From: Corticium candelabrum | Lineage: Eukaryota > Porifera > Homoscleromorpha > Homosclerophorida > Plakinidae | DNA: 64,000 nt | Assembly: GCF_963422355.1 (NCBI RefSeq) | Contig: NC_085088.1 | Coordinates: 8,456,985 to 8,520,984, forward strand | Direction of reading: 5' to 3' | In this document: positions 12,585 to 23,400 of the stretch, one piece after another | Position numbering within the stretch: the first letter of the stretch is position 1 | How the letters are laid out: each line of letters opens with the position of its first letter | Position numbers and translations under genes: made by a program | Notes under the pieces: model-generated | What the model was told of the DNA's origin: nothing | The model's database searches: none | Seen by the model: only the letters and a program-made list of their open reading frames with translations

Positions 12585-12795
12585 GTAAATCAACGTATCT
12601 AAATAAGACGTAAATAGACGTAAAATACGAAGACACGTAAATCTTTCGTAATTTACGATCTTCGTAATTTACGTCGCAAAGAGCATGCGCAAAGCAACAC
12701 TTCAGACGTAAAATACGACCCAGGATCGTAAATTACGAAAAAATTACGTGCCTTCGTATTTTACGTCGATTTACATGCTATTTACGTCGATTTAC
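12585..12795. repeat. ~210-bp inverted repeat rich in CGTAAAT/TTTACG
   Basis: The left arm starts GTAAATCAACGTA and the right arm ends TACGTCGATTTAC. Both arms share, in opposite orientation, GACGTAAAATACGAAG and CGTAATTTACGATC. The centre is near 12695. It can fold back on itself, and it uses the same TTACG/CGTAA vocabulary as the satellite margin 1.5 kb away. It lies just before the transposase acceptor. It could be a small MITE or a subterminal part of the hAT element. Confidence 0.7.
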
Positions 12796-12868
12796 GAGCA
12801 TGCGGGCCAGTAGTGGTGGTGACTGAAAGTTGAAGGGACAGTCAAAGTTTGTCCTCTGACAGAAACGA

Positions 12869-15043
12869 CTTGGGACAATACACTGACCAAGAAATAAGTC
12901 GTCTATCGTAGATGAGAAGTATCAGTTGATCAAGACGGTTTTCAGGCCTATCGCTGACTACGAGTTCCCTAGTCAAGAAGAATACGGGAAAAATCGATCA
13001 TTGCAACCGTCATGGCTTCAAAGATTTGAATGGCTAACCCATTCCAAGTCAATGATTGGCGGGTTTTGTGTCTCCTGTGTACTTTTTGCAAAAGAAGACC
13101 GTACAGGTCTTGGACAGCTGGTGAACAGTCCAATGACGAATTTCACTCGAGCGAAGAAGACCCTGGATGAACATCAGCTTCAGGAGACCCACGTGGTGGC
13201 TACAGAGAGTATGGCAGCGTTTATGAGACAAACGGAAAAAGGTGAACTGTCAGTTGGACAACTACTGTTGAGTGAAGCAAGATCAAATGTTCAGAAAAAT
13301 TGCACCATTCTGAAGTCAATCGTGAACACCCTTATCCTGTGTGGCAAGCAAAACATTGCACTGAGAGGACACGGGGATGCTGGCAGGGGAGGTAATCAGG
13401 GAAACTTCCATGCTCTACTGAAATTCCGTCTTGACGCAGGTGATACCACTATAGAATCCCATTTTAAGACTGCAGGCAGAAATGCCCAGTACACTTCACC
13501 AACTATCCAGAACGACCTACTTGTATGTATTGGGGAGTGGAGCTAGTAGAAATCGAATTGTAGAGGAAGTTTTGGAGTCAAAGTTTTTCTCTGTTTGTGC
13601 CGATGAAGCTGCAGATACTGCCAACAGAGAGCAAATGGCCCTTATTGTGAGATTTGTTGACAAGCAAGGACACATTCGAGAGGAATTCTTAGATTTTATA
13701 CATTGCGATGAAGGTACTACAGGCAGGGCTCTTTCTGGTAAAATCATATCAAGCCTGCAGAACAATGGACTAGACATGAATTACCTCCGTGGTCAGGGCT
13801 ATGACGGAGTGGGAAATATGGCAAGCATCCGCGAAGGGGCTGCAGCTCATATTACTGCCATATATCCAAAGGCTTTATACTGCCACTGCGCAGCTCATGT
13901 TCTCAATCTATGTGTTGTTGCAGCTTGCAAAATCCAAGCTGTAAACAAGACGATGACCACAACGAAAGAAATCAATTTGTTCTTCTCTCACTCACCTAAG
14001 AGGCAGCAAGAATTAGAATGCCACATTGCCAAAATGGAAGGTACTGGATCAAACAGGAGAAAGCTGGTGGATTTGTGCCGAACACGGTGGGTTGCGCGAA
14101 TTGAAGCATTTGAAACCTTTGACTGGCTGTTTCCAGCAGTTGTGAACACGTTGGAAGAAGTCAGTCAGGGTACTAGAAATGGCTGAAATAAGGATTCAGC
14201 TGTGCAAGCAGAGGGACTGCTGAATAACATTACAAAATTTGGATTCATAATAGCATTAGTGGTAGTGAAGAAGACGCTTGGCTATGTGAAAGGCCTCACT
14301 CGGTCACTGCAGCAGCGAGCATCTGATATTTGCAAAGCTTACAGTGAGCTTAATAATGTAAGGAATTCCCTTTCGCAGGTACGAGAAAGTATTGATCTTG
14401 TCCATTAGCATGGTACAAAACAGCTGTCAGTATTGGAAAGGCAGTAGGTGCATCTGACCCTGCTATCCCTCGACATTGCCAGAACAGAAGAACAGAGACA
14501 ATGTACCTGGTGAGTCTCCTGAGGTTTATTTCCGCAGATCAATAGCAGTACCATTCCTTGATGTACTAATTAATTATCTATAAGTCCGTTTTGGAGCCAC
14601 TCAGACCAAGGTTTTGGAAGACTTGAGGAGAATTCTGCCAAGCACTGTGATCAAGTCTAGCAACGACAAGAGGCTGGCTACCCCTTTGGATGTGAGTTTC
14701 ACCACCAACTGGATTGACGATGTGTTTCTTGGAAGATCTCCCTTCACCTACCGATTTGCCACAAGAAATACACAATTGGACAAACAGTTGGAGGAGACAT
14801 GAAAGCCCTTTACCAGACAACCCAGCAGATGCTCTCCATTATGCTCACACAACGTTGTATCCGAACATCAACTGTCTTCTTTGAATATTCTGCACGTTGC
14901 CTGTGACTACCTCTGAGTGTGAAAGGACTGTCTCAGTGCTTAGACGTCTCAAAACATACCTCAGGTCCACCATGAGACAGGGCAGGTTGAGCAGTCTAGC
15001 TCTTCTTCACATAAATTACTCAATGGTAATTGATGTTAAGTAA
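12869..15043 (+). pseudogene. hAT transposase, TTF finger / DUF4371 / catalytic / dimerisation region, broken
   Basis: In order, the region contains a TTF-type finger (QPSWLQRFEWL, then GGFCVSCVLFA) and a DUF4371-like block to 13530. A second frame (13548-14186) follows with the RNase H-like core (FFSVCADEAADTANREQ, then LRGQGYDGVGNM and YCHCAAHVLNLCV). Remnants continue at 14202-14408 and 14600-14800. The C-terminal hAT dimerisation motif ends at 15043 (TTSECERTVSVLRRLKTYLR). A 1-nt shift near 12908 breaks the frame upstream of the finger, there is a frame change near 13545, and stops follow 14186. The transposase binds element ends and catalyses cut-and-paste transposition; this copy cannot encode a full protein. 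Confidence 0.8.
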
Positions 15044-15239
15044 TGAAGTCATTGACATGTTTGCCCGTAAACATCCAAGGAGGATGATATCGAGGAATGT
15101 TATAGCATAATGACTTTGACTTTAGCAAAGATTGCCACAATTGTTTTGAGCTAATAGATATCAATATTATTGGCCACTGATATTAATTGGAAACCCCCAA
15201 AGAAAATCCTGCCTACGCCCCTGTTATATATATAGGTTA

Positions 15240-16243
15240 GCTAGTTAGCTAGAATAACCTGTAGAGAAAGTACCCTGGAGTGCAAGCAAATCACTAGGTA
15301 GCGGAGCCGCAGGAAATTCCATTCTCCGGTCAATTGGGTTGTCGCCCCTAGCTACACTTACTACGTAAAAATAATTGATGGATAGGCTTCTCCATGCTTT
15401 TCTGATGCGGTCTTCTTTGACTCTTTCGTTGCCGGATAGCGTAGTAAACGTCTCAAATAAGTGATGGCCATGCGCACTTTCTAGACTCGAGCCAGTCTCT
15501 CCCCGCCTTCGTCATTCCCCGGATCCACGACTTCTCGACATTGGTTTTTATTATACTGAAATGATGACGTGTATTGTCAAAGAGGTAGAGTCAATTAACG
15601 TCGTCGATCGTCAGCGTACTACGAGATTAAGCGGACTGTCACTGTCTAGTAACTTAAAATTAGAGCTTTGCTTGAAGGGGAATGACACGCCCAAAATGTT
15701 TGGGGCTATAGCCTTCCCCATCCCCCCCCCCCCCCCCGACGCTACGCCGGTGCCTGGCTGTACGGTACGTGGCTGACATATCGTAGACTCTTCCGTGTGC
15801 TCAATTATAGTGGTCCTCTCTGGTGTATACAGATCATAGGAACAATTGCGTTACCAGTGTGTGAAATTGAACTAATGATGAGTGAGCAAACACGAAAACA
15901 AAGCATGATTTATTAATTGAGATTAAATTAAACCACGTACGTAGACATCACTCAATTGATTAAATGCATCCAGACAAAAGGAAAGAAACATTGACAAAAT
16001 TATATAGAGAAGTGGCTTGGAAATAGAGAAGATTAAACTAGAGGCTTGCATGCAGACAACAATTGAGATTGCATGTATTCTACCGGTCGTAATTGGGACT
16101 TAGTTAGAAGAAACAATGAAAATCCTCCGTAGCTAGGCAATCTAGTAACCATGCATACACGTGGTAGCCTAGTCTGAGTTACAGGTCAGTTTCTTTTGAA
16201 GTCTCTTTGTTTAGAATTTTACTGGTAGAAAGAAATAGGCCTA
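15240..16243. other. No gene recognised; includes a C16 run
   Basis: No coding-like translation. A homopolymer of about 16 C lies at 15723-15738. Next to it is the inverted partner (ACGCTACGCCGGTG) of the CACCGGCGTAGCGT block found near 5531. These could be outer inverted-repeat ends of an older element flanking the hAT copy. Confidence 0.4.
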
Positions 16244-17362
16244 TACCGTATTCACACGTAATAACGCCCTGGGCGTCTAGAAAAGAAACACTTTTTTCTG
16301 GGCGTATACTAGGGCATGGGCGTTATTTTGGTCCTAGGCGTATACATGGTCACTAGGGCCGTGTTTCCACTAGCTGCACCTTAAACTAGTTTAGCTTAAA
16401 TTGGTTTAAGAACTAATTTAAACCAGTTCAAGAAAGCGACTGTTTCCACTAGTAACTTGCCCATCCGGGATGTGCAAAACAAACAGTCTAGGAACGCCTT
16501 ATTTTGAAGTATTGGGCTGCTCTGTCGCCAAGTCAGACCAACTGTTGGTTTTCACTGATTCAACATCTGCTAGTAGGAATTTGCATGACGATGACCAAGG
16601 ACACCGTCTTGTCTCCGTAGCTACTGATTTCTTTCCCCTAGTTAATGACCCTTACATCTTTTAGGGCAATCCTATTCCAGCAAAATAGTCAATATCATCA
16701 AAACGACATTGTGGGAAGCCATCTAAACAAGCGTGCTACTGTCACGTGACAGTTAAACCTAAACCACTTCGCTAAACCTACTTTGAAGTGGGTTTAGGAA
16801 AGCTGTTTAGGTTTAAAATAGAACTGGTTTAGTGCTGGTGGAAACAGGTCAATTCTTAAACCAGTTTAGCTTAAACCACTTGTTAAACCGGTTTAGGCTC
16901 TAGTGGAAACGCGCCCTAGGTCACTAGATGCTGTCGTCGACCTGGCCAGTCATCATCTAAATACTTGAAGACAGAAATACCACAAATGCTTGCAATTATC
17001 CATTTGCAAGATCTTACGGTACTGGTATCCATTCAGCATCAACATCCACGTAGAAACTAAACACACTAGACACACGTGGTCGGCCTGAAGCCCTTCAAGA
17101 GCATCAGGGTCGGTAATTGCAACGAAGACATGAGTCTAGCGGCAAGCACTTTCACTCAACATTGACACCAGCTCATCAAACGCACACAGACGGAGACGAA
17201 TGTTCTGCTGACCCATTTTGTTTTGTCTATACTTGCGTATCCTGGGCTTATACTTGGGCATGGGCGTTTTTTCGGGCGGAAAGTTCTGACCTGTCGCACA
17301 TGGGCGTATATACGGGCATAGGCGTTATTTCGGTATGGGCGTTATTACGGGCGAATACGGTA
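16244..17362. mobile_element. TIR element (TACCGTATTC... GTAATAACGCCC), ~1.1 kb, with a nested MITE
   Basis: The left end reads TACCGTATTCACACGTAATA and then ACGCCC. The right end is its inverse, GGGCGTTATTACGGGCGAAT then ACGGTA. Further GGGCGTATA/GGGCGTTATT motifs repeat subterminally on both sides. There is no transposase. The element is split by the MITE at 16354-16918, so the net older element is about 0.55 kb. It lies 430 bp upstream of the ASZ1 start codon. Confidence 0.75.
16354..16918. mobile_element. Nested 565-bp MITE with 6-bp target duplication GGTCAC
   Basis: The left TIR is TAGGGCCGTGTTTCCACTAG. The right end is the inverse of TAGGGCGCGTTTCCACTAG. GGTCAC directly flanks both sides (16348-16353 and 16919-16924). 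Internal sequence is made of diverged copies of TTTAAACCAGTTTAG-like motifs in both orientations. It has no coding capacity. The clean duplication shows that it inserted into the older element. Confidence 0.85.
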
Positions 17363-17794
17363 TATATCTAGAGGCCCATGGCCAGGCCACCTGCAGTCTA
17401 CTCGATCTGTAATAAACACACAGTATAGAGCTAGAGGTTTCTTCTGCATGGCGAGGCCGGGTGACCATCACGTGTACTCTATCTTTCTGTTCTCTTCGTG
17501 CCGCTTCGATTCTATTCCGGATACTAGGTACACTAGGTAGTTACAGCTAGTTCAGCTAGTCTATTTGCAGTTTAGAATAATTAATTAATTAAACTAGACA
17601 GCTAGCCAGACGACGTACGCACTGAGACCGTTGGCAAAACATCTGGTCTAGCTAAATTTACGATGGCTACAATAAGACCAGGACTCTAAAGTTTAGTATT
17701 AATTAACAACGATTTTTTGCAGAGCCGCTCAGAATGTTCGCTCTGCACGTGTTAGAATGTTAGGCAACGCGCGTTAGATTGTTGCCGGTCTGTA

Positions 17795-19231
17795 ATGGCA
17801 CTTCCGGCAGGCTTTTACGACGACGACGACGACGACGACGACGAATTTGGGTTTGGATATGAGCCAACAGTTGAAAAAAGTAGCCATAGTTTACTGCGTT
17901 CTTCGTCTGTTGAGGAGCCAGAGAAGGGACTTACGAACCATCACTCTCATTCTCTTCCCAACGGTAATCCTACTAATCCACAGGTAGACACAGTCACCCT
18001 GCAAGATCTGCAAACTGCTGTTACGCGAGGCCATGTGAAGACTGTCCAAGCCTACCTGCAGCAAGAAGACTGTGATGTGGACGCCATTCTTCCCAGTGGG
18101 TGGACTGCGTTGTTGCATGCAGCCAACAGCGGTCAGCCTGACACAACACGTTTGTTGCTAGAGCACGGTGCCGATGCAAATTTCCACAAGAATATGTTTA
18201 CTGCTGTAATGGCTGCTAGTGTAGCGACCGGCCGTGACGAGAACATAGCACAATGTGTCTGTCTGCTGCTGCAACATGGTGCACGTGTGAATGCTCACGA
18301 CCATTCCAAATCTACAGCACTCATGTTTGCTGCTAGAGAAGGCCGCCTCGAAGCAGTCCGTCTACTGATCGAGTACAAAGCTGAACCAAATAGACAGGAC
18401 TCAAGGGGATGGTCTGCTTTGAGTTGGGCTTCTCAAAGAGGTCGGGTGAATGTTATCCGCTACTTGTTGGACCACGGGGCTGATCCAGAACTTGCATGTA
18501 ATGATGGACAAACACCAATTGATCTAGCATACAGCTGTGACCACACTGATATCATTGATCTTATCCAAGCTAGCCTTCATCACAGTCAGTCTGAACAAAT
18601 TGAGACAACTCCAATTCCTGCACCCACGCAGTCACAGGCATGCGCCAAATATGGTGATCTTGAGCTCTTTCTGTGTGGCATAGAACTTGGCAGTCTCGTC
18701 CCAATCTTCCAGCGACATCAGATTGATTTTGGAGCTTTACTTCGGATGAGGGATTGTGACCTGGAGAAGGTAGGTATCTCACAGCTGGGAGTGCGAAAGC
18801 AAATCCTGGAAGCTGTTGGGCAGCTACACAAGAAAGAGTGGGATGCATCAAACCTTAACGAGCAGTTTGCTACAGCCATTGGTATAAATGAAGCAACGGA
18901 GATTCTTGGCAATGTTGCCAAACATACTTCTTATATTACTGCCACTGTAGAATATGTAGCAAGACAGATTGCTGGTAATCCTCAAATGATTGACCCGAGT
19001 CCACTTGTCGAGGCAACACGAAACTTCACTTCTGAGTTAGAGCGGGCTTGTCACTCTGTTGACAATCTCAGACAAGAAACTGAAGGTCTACGCGAACAAC
19101 TTCACTTCATCACCAATGTGAAGCAACAGCAGCTAGACAGAAGACAAAGGAAATGGTCAGTTGTTCATGTTGGACTGTTAGCAGTGGCAGCTATTGTTAT
19201 TGGCCGCGAAGTTTATGCTCGACTTTTGTGA
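17795..19231 (+). CDS. ASZ1: ASZ1/GASZ-like protein: ankyrin repeats, SAM domain, C-terminal membrane anchor
   Basis: The 478-aa single-exon product matches the architecture and length of vertebrate ASZ1/GASZ (about 475 aa). It has an acidic N-terminus (a run of Asp at residues 9-16), then about six ankyrin repeats at residues 66-268 (for example SGWTALLHAANSG, KSTALMFAAREG and GWSALSWASQRG). A SAM domain spans about 286-350 (GDLELFLCGIELGSL). A region containing RNFTSELERACHSVDNL is like the equivalent ASZ1 segment and is followed by a coiled coil (about 410-450). A C-terminal hydrophobic helix, GLLAVAAIVIG, is followed by basic residues. In vertebrates and insects ASZ1 sits on the outer mitochondrial membrane/germ granule and scaffolds piRNA biogenesis. 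The start is the first ATG before the Asp run. The stop lies 117 bp from the convergent cyclin E stop. Confidence 0.88.
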   Translation: MALPAGFYDDDDDDDDEFGFGYEPTVEKSSHSLLRSSSVEEPEKGLTNHHSHSLPNGNPTNPQVDTVTLQDLQTAVTRGHVKTVQAYLQQEDCDVDAILPSGWTALLHAANSGQPDTTRLLLEHGADANFHKNMFTAVMAASVATGRDENIAQCVCLLLQHGARVNAHDHSKSTALMFAAREGRLEAVRLLIEYKAEPNRQDSRGWSALSWASQRGRVNVIRYLLDHGADPELACNDGQTPIDLAYSCDHTDIIDLIQASLHHSQSEQIETTPIPAPTQSQACAKYGDLELFLCGIELGSLVPIFQRHQIDFGALLRMRDCDLEKVGISQLGVRKQILEAVGQLHKKEWDASNLNEQFATAIGINEATEILGNVAKHTSYITATVEYVARQIAGNPQMIDPSPLVEATRNFTSELERACHSVDNLRQETEGLREQLHFITNVKQQQLDRRQRKWSVVHVGLLAVAAIVIGREVYARLL

Positions 19232-19348
19232 AGCTTTGAAGTAAATTATCATCAGCCATGCAGTAAGAAGAGTTGAGTTATTACCAATGTGTAGTCTGTT
19301 ATTGAAGTCAAATGACTATAGAAAACTACATCTCTGAAATACTGTCGT

Positions 19349-20425
19349 TTACTTCTGTGTACTTCCAGGTGGAGTAGGTATGTCAACACCAGGAGGAAGT
19401 ACAGGTAAATGTGGAACAGTGGCAACCTTGTCCTACAAATCACAACAACCAGATTCAGCTGTAGAATACATGAAACAATATTCACATCTATAATTCCTGA
19501 TACTGCATGTGTACAACCCATTATGTTTTAACTGAATTATGATTTGGCATGCACCAATAATGTATGATACAAATGGTATAAATAGGATAGCAGAGACCAT
19601 ACAGAATAGTTACCTCAAACCAGGACTGAACAAGGTACAGGTACGTGTACAAGCATGCATCAAATGCCCACAAACAGCATTCATGAAATTGACTGTACCC
19701 TAACAACACATTTGTGCCCTAATAACATGCTCCTCTAGTGCTTTCTTTTACAGTCCATGACTATCACTCGTGGCCTTCAGCTATGCACAAGACTGCGTTA
19801 TTACAGAAATATAATTCAAAATGTAAAGAAATAACTGTGTGTGTGGGCGCACACATCATGCACAGTATCCTGAAAACATTTGGTTTTTAACAATCCATAG
19901 ATTGCTTGTGCAACCTTCAGGTTTATTACGGCTACAGTTAAATAGAGAGATAACGGTAGGGGTACAAATTTACTTGAAAATATCTGTACATTATGATGAT
20001 CTATGCAACACTTGCTTAAACATCCAAAGAACCACGAAGATTGGTTTGTTTGGGCCATATTTTGCTTCGTATTTAACAATAGTTACAAGAATTGTATCAT
20101 TCAAAAGCACAGTTAATATGATTATCAAAGATGTATGAATTGTAATTTTACTTCTATAATGTGGCTGCAATTGCAAATAATAGGTACGCAACTACTGCCT
20201 TGCGCACGCTAGATAATTAGACGTGTAATAGGTGGCATATAGTCCTAAACAGGTGAAGGGTTAAAACAAATACATTATGTCTATATTAATAAATTAAGAC
20301 AACTGGTCCAACATTACCAATCTCTGGTCTGTCTTGTCTAATAAAGAGTTTACTAACTTGCACTAAGTGTGCAGAACAACAATACATGGATTGCCTATAT
20401 CCATGTTTTTTGTGTACTTGCACGT

Positions 20426-20498
<73 letters not shown>

Positions 20499-23400
20499 AC
20501 ATTTTAAGGTGATAGAAATATGTTTACAACTCTATTTCTAACACCCATTGCCAAGACTTTAACATTACTACTTTAGTCAGTTGTCCACTTCACAAGGCAG
20601 TACAATACTAGCTTAAAAGTTTATCTGACATGACAGGGTACATTAGGGTTGCACCGATAATCAGATCGGCTAGGTGTCAATAGACTTCAATTCTGGAAGG
20701 TCAACAGCTACCCTGAGGTATTGATCGTTGTCTCTCTGGAGCAGTTATAGAATTTCATCAAACCAACTGTTAAATAGCTGGCGGATGGATACCAGCAAAG
20801 ATTTCTATTACTATATCCTAAGTACGTTTAATAAAATTAGATTACCTATTAGTATTGAGTCAATGATTATAGATTATTGGCTTATTTATTGCCGACATAT
20901 TGGATCATGTATTGGCATATCAGCCAAATACCGTTATCAGTGTAACACTAGCACTACACACACATAGCAATAACAACTTACAATGCTTACGATACATGAC
21001 CAACATTGGAAACTTACCAACAAGCCTAGGCCATTTACATGTGTCTGAATGTTGTGTACATTGTCTTTTGAAAGCTGCAATACAAGAGCATTTATTAATC
21101 AACTAGCAGTGAGATGAAATATAATAGTAGAACCTTGTCCATGTCTTTGACTGACAGAAATACTTTCTCATTCAGGACAGCGTAAAAGGGAAGCATCCAT
21201 TGAACACACCTACCAATGATTTCCCACGATTGACCAGTCATTTTCCATTGAAAATCATCATTTAACACCAGATACAAAGCAGATGCAGCCAAAACACTAC
21301 TAGTGTATTGTAAACTACCAATGTCGAGTACACACAGATCCAATAACTACAAAATGACAAACACAATAACAATATTAGCTAGAGAAATTGCATGAAATGT
21401 TATAACTTAGAATAGCACATTAATAAAGATGCAATACACATCGTAACTTGCTAATAGTTGCTATGTACTACATTGCTAGAGACTCCTCACCTAGAAGAAT
21501 GGTCTAATTGCCCATATCTATTACCCTGCTTAGAAGAGCATGCCTTTATAGTGTGAGGTTTAGCAGACTGCCCTTATACCCCAGGGTACAAGGGCATGCC
21601 CTTTTAGGTGAGGGAATGACTCAACATTGCAGCCATTCAAACATGCACTACCCACTAACACAGATATACTAAGTCACAACATCTACTCATTAAAGCGCAT
21701 GCATAGCTTTCACGTGCTACAGATTTCCACTCTACACCTAATCACTGTTTCTCCTTCATTCTCGTCTTCATCGCTGTCTTTCCTATCTATGATGCCCGTG
21801 CAATCGCCTTCTTCTGGTTCTGTCAGTTTGCAAACTCCTCCCTTTCTTCACCCAGTTCGGGGTACACTGCGAGCTTGTGATGCTCTTGCTCTGTTACCAC
21901 CGTCTTATCGTACTTCTACATGACGACAAGCTTCCTGTTCACTGTGAACATTCTGGCAGTTTTCTTTTCTTATCAAAATCGGCTGACGGTGACTGTTCTT
22001 CGAATTCCACTATTAGACACTCCAACTTCTGCAGAAGATGCCATGGTGCAAATTGCAGATTGCACAAGCGGTGACTTGCTGATGGTCTGGATAATCGAGG
22101 TTACCTTGCCCATAAGGGCATTTTCTTATAATTGCAGGATTCCTTGGTCTCACTTTCTGCTAAACCTCACTTATAGAGCATGCCCTTCTATGCAGACAGG
22201 GTAATACGGTATTTGTTTCATCAAGTCCATTTTTGGGATTATGCTCAAGTAAGCAAACACCCTACACCTTTACACATACATCTGTATTTCTTGAGCAATG
22301 TCAGGTGCTTCTATTAGTTTACAATAATACTGCTACGACACCACTAACACATACCTCCATCTAAAATCTTTATTTTCATTTGCCCAAAAATTAGCAAATA
22401 AACTGATTCTGTAACATACACAAATAGCCTCTGCACACTGCTACATTACAAATTCTCTTAGGATGTTTAAGTACACTATAGCTAGTAGTTGCCCTCTATC
22501 AGATTCATGGAATGAATTAGGGTCTTTCTAATTGCTTCAAGATAATCAGAACTCTGTTAATTAACTAGTAAATGTTTACAAAAAACTGTCATTGGTACAG
22601 CTGTACCTATACCTAAATCCTAGCACATGCTCCGATCATGGGCAACTGTCACATAGTCTTGAATTTGTCTTTCATGCACACGACAGCTAGCTTCAGAATC
22701 TTTCCACATTCACTGTATACATGTAAGTAGTACAGTACAGTTCTTGTTCACACAAAAGCCTATAGTAGCATACTAGCTTATGAGGCTACACACAAGCTAC
22801 CTAGTCTATACACTCTTTAAGCCCCGGTCACACTATGTCTGCATCTGAGACCAGGTCTCCAACTGTTGTGGTCACACCAGGCGTTTGCAGTAAAACGGTT
22901 AGACGCAGACCTGAATGTAACACAAATGTGCCACTTGGACAGGCACCTGGCATTCAGTTGAATTCTCACACTTCCAAGTTTGCATCAACATCTATTTTGA
23001 GCGTAATTAATAAGATATGCCAACTGCCAGGTGAAACATTCGTTGTTGATTACCAAAATTTAAAACACCCAAAGCCATCTGAACCATCACAAAACTCCCA
23101 TGCAAGTCTTGTCTATTAAATTGCAGACTCTCAGTTTGCGAACAATGTGTCCCGTATGTTACATCATGTAGACATTTTGAAGGCATTTCTAAACTGTTGT
23201 TCACCGTTAGCACTAACAAGTTCAAGGACATGGCATTTGGAAATGACTCCTGCAACATCCAAGAAGACTTGGATCTGGTTTGTTGTTGACGGTTTCTATT
23301 AATTAAAATGGTCAACAAGTTTGTATATCTCGAATGCCGCATAGTAGAGCAGACAGCGAATAAATTAAAGGAAGCGTCACGTCCGTCATTTGGTGAAGCT

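Larger units (their letters stand above)
5890..15223 (+). mobile_element. Large decayed hAT DNA transposon (ZMYM/TTF-type transposase) with satellite-bearing intron
   Basis: The ends are imperfect inverted repeats of the common hAT form: CAGAGGCGTAGCTAGGCA on the left, and the complement of CAGGGGCGTAGGCAGGA on the right. Inside lie a KRQ-type N-terminal exon (about 5993-6101), a long apparent intron with the 22-bp satellite, and a TTF zinc finger/DUF4371/RNase H-like/hAT-dimerisation transposase (12869-15043). The flanks AGCATTATA and TTATATAT are AT-rich, but I could not show an exact 8-bp target duplication. At 9.3 kb it is several times longer than usual hAT elements, and most of the excess is the satellite. 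Transposase frames are broken, so it is probably non-autonomous now. Confidence 0.65.

Noticed and set aside
20286..20360. Extra cyclin E exon reading DKTDQRL between GT-AG-like sites
   Set aside because: Its boundaries do not keep phase, and exon 6 joins exon 7 directly as LL|DK, which matches human cyclin E.
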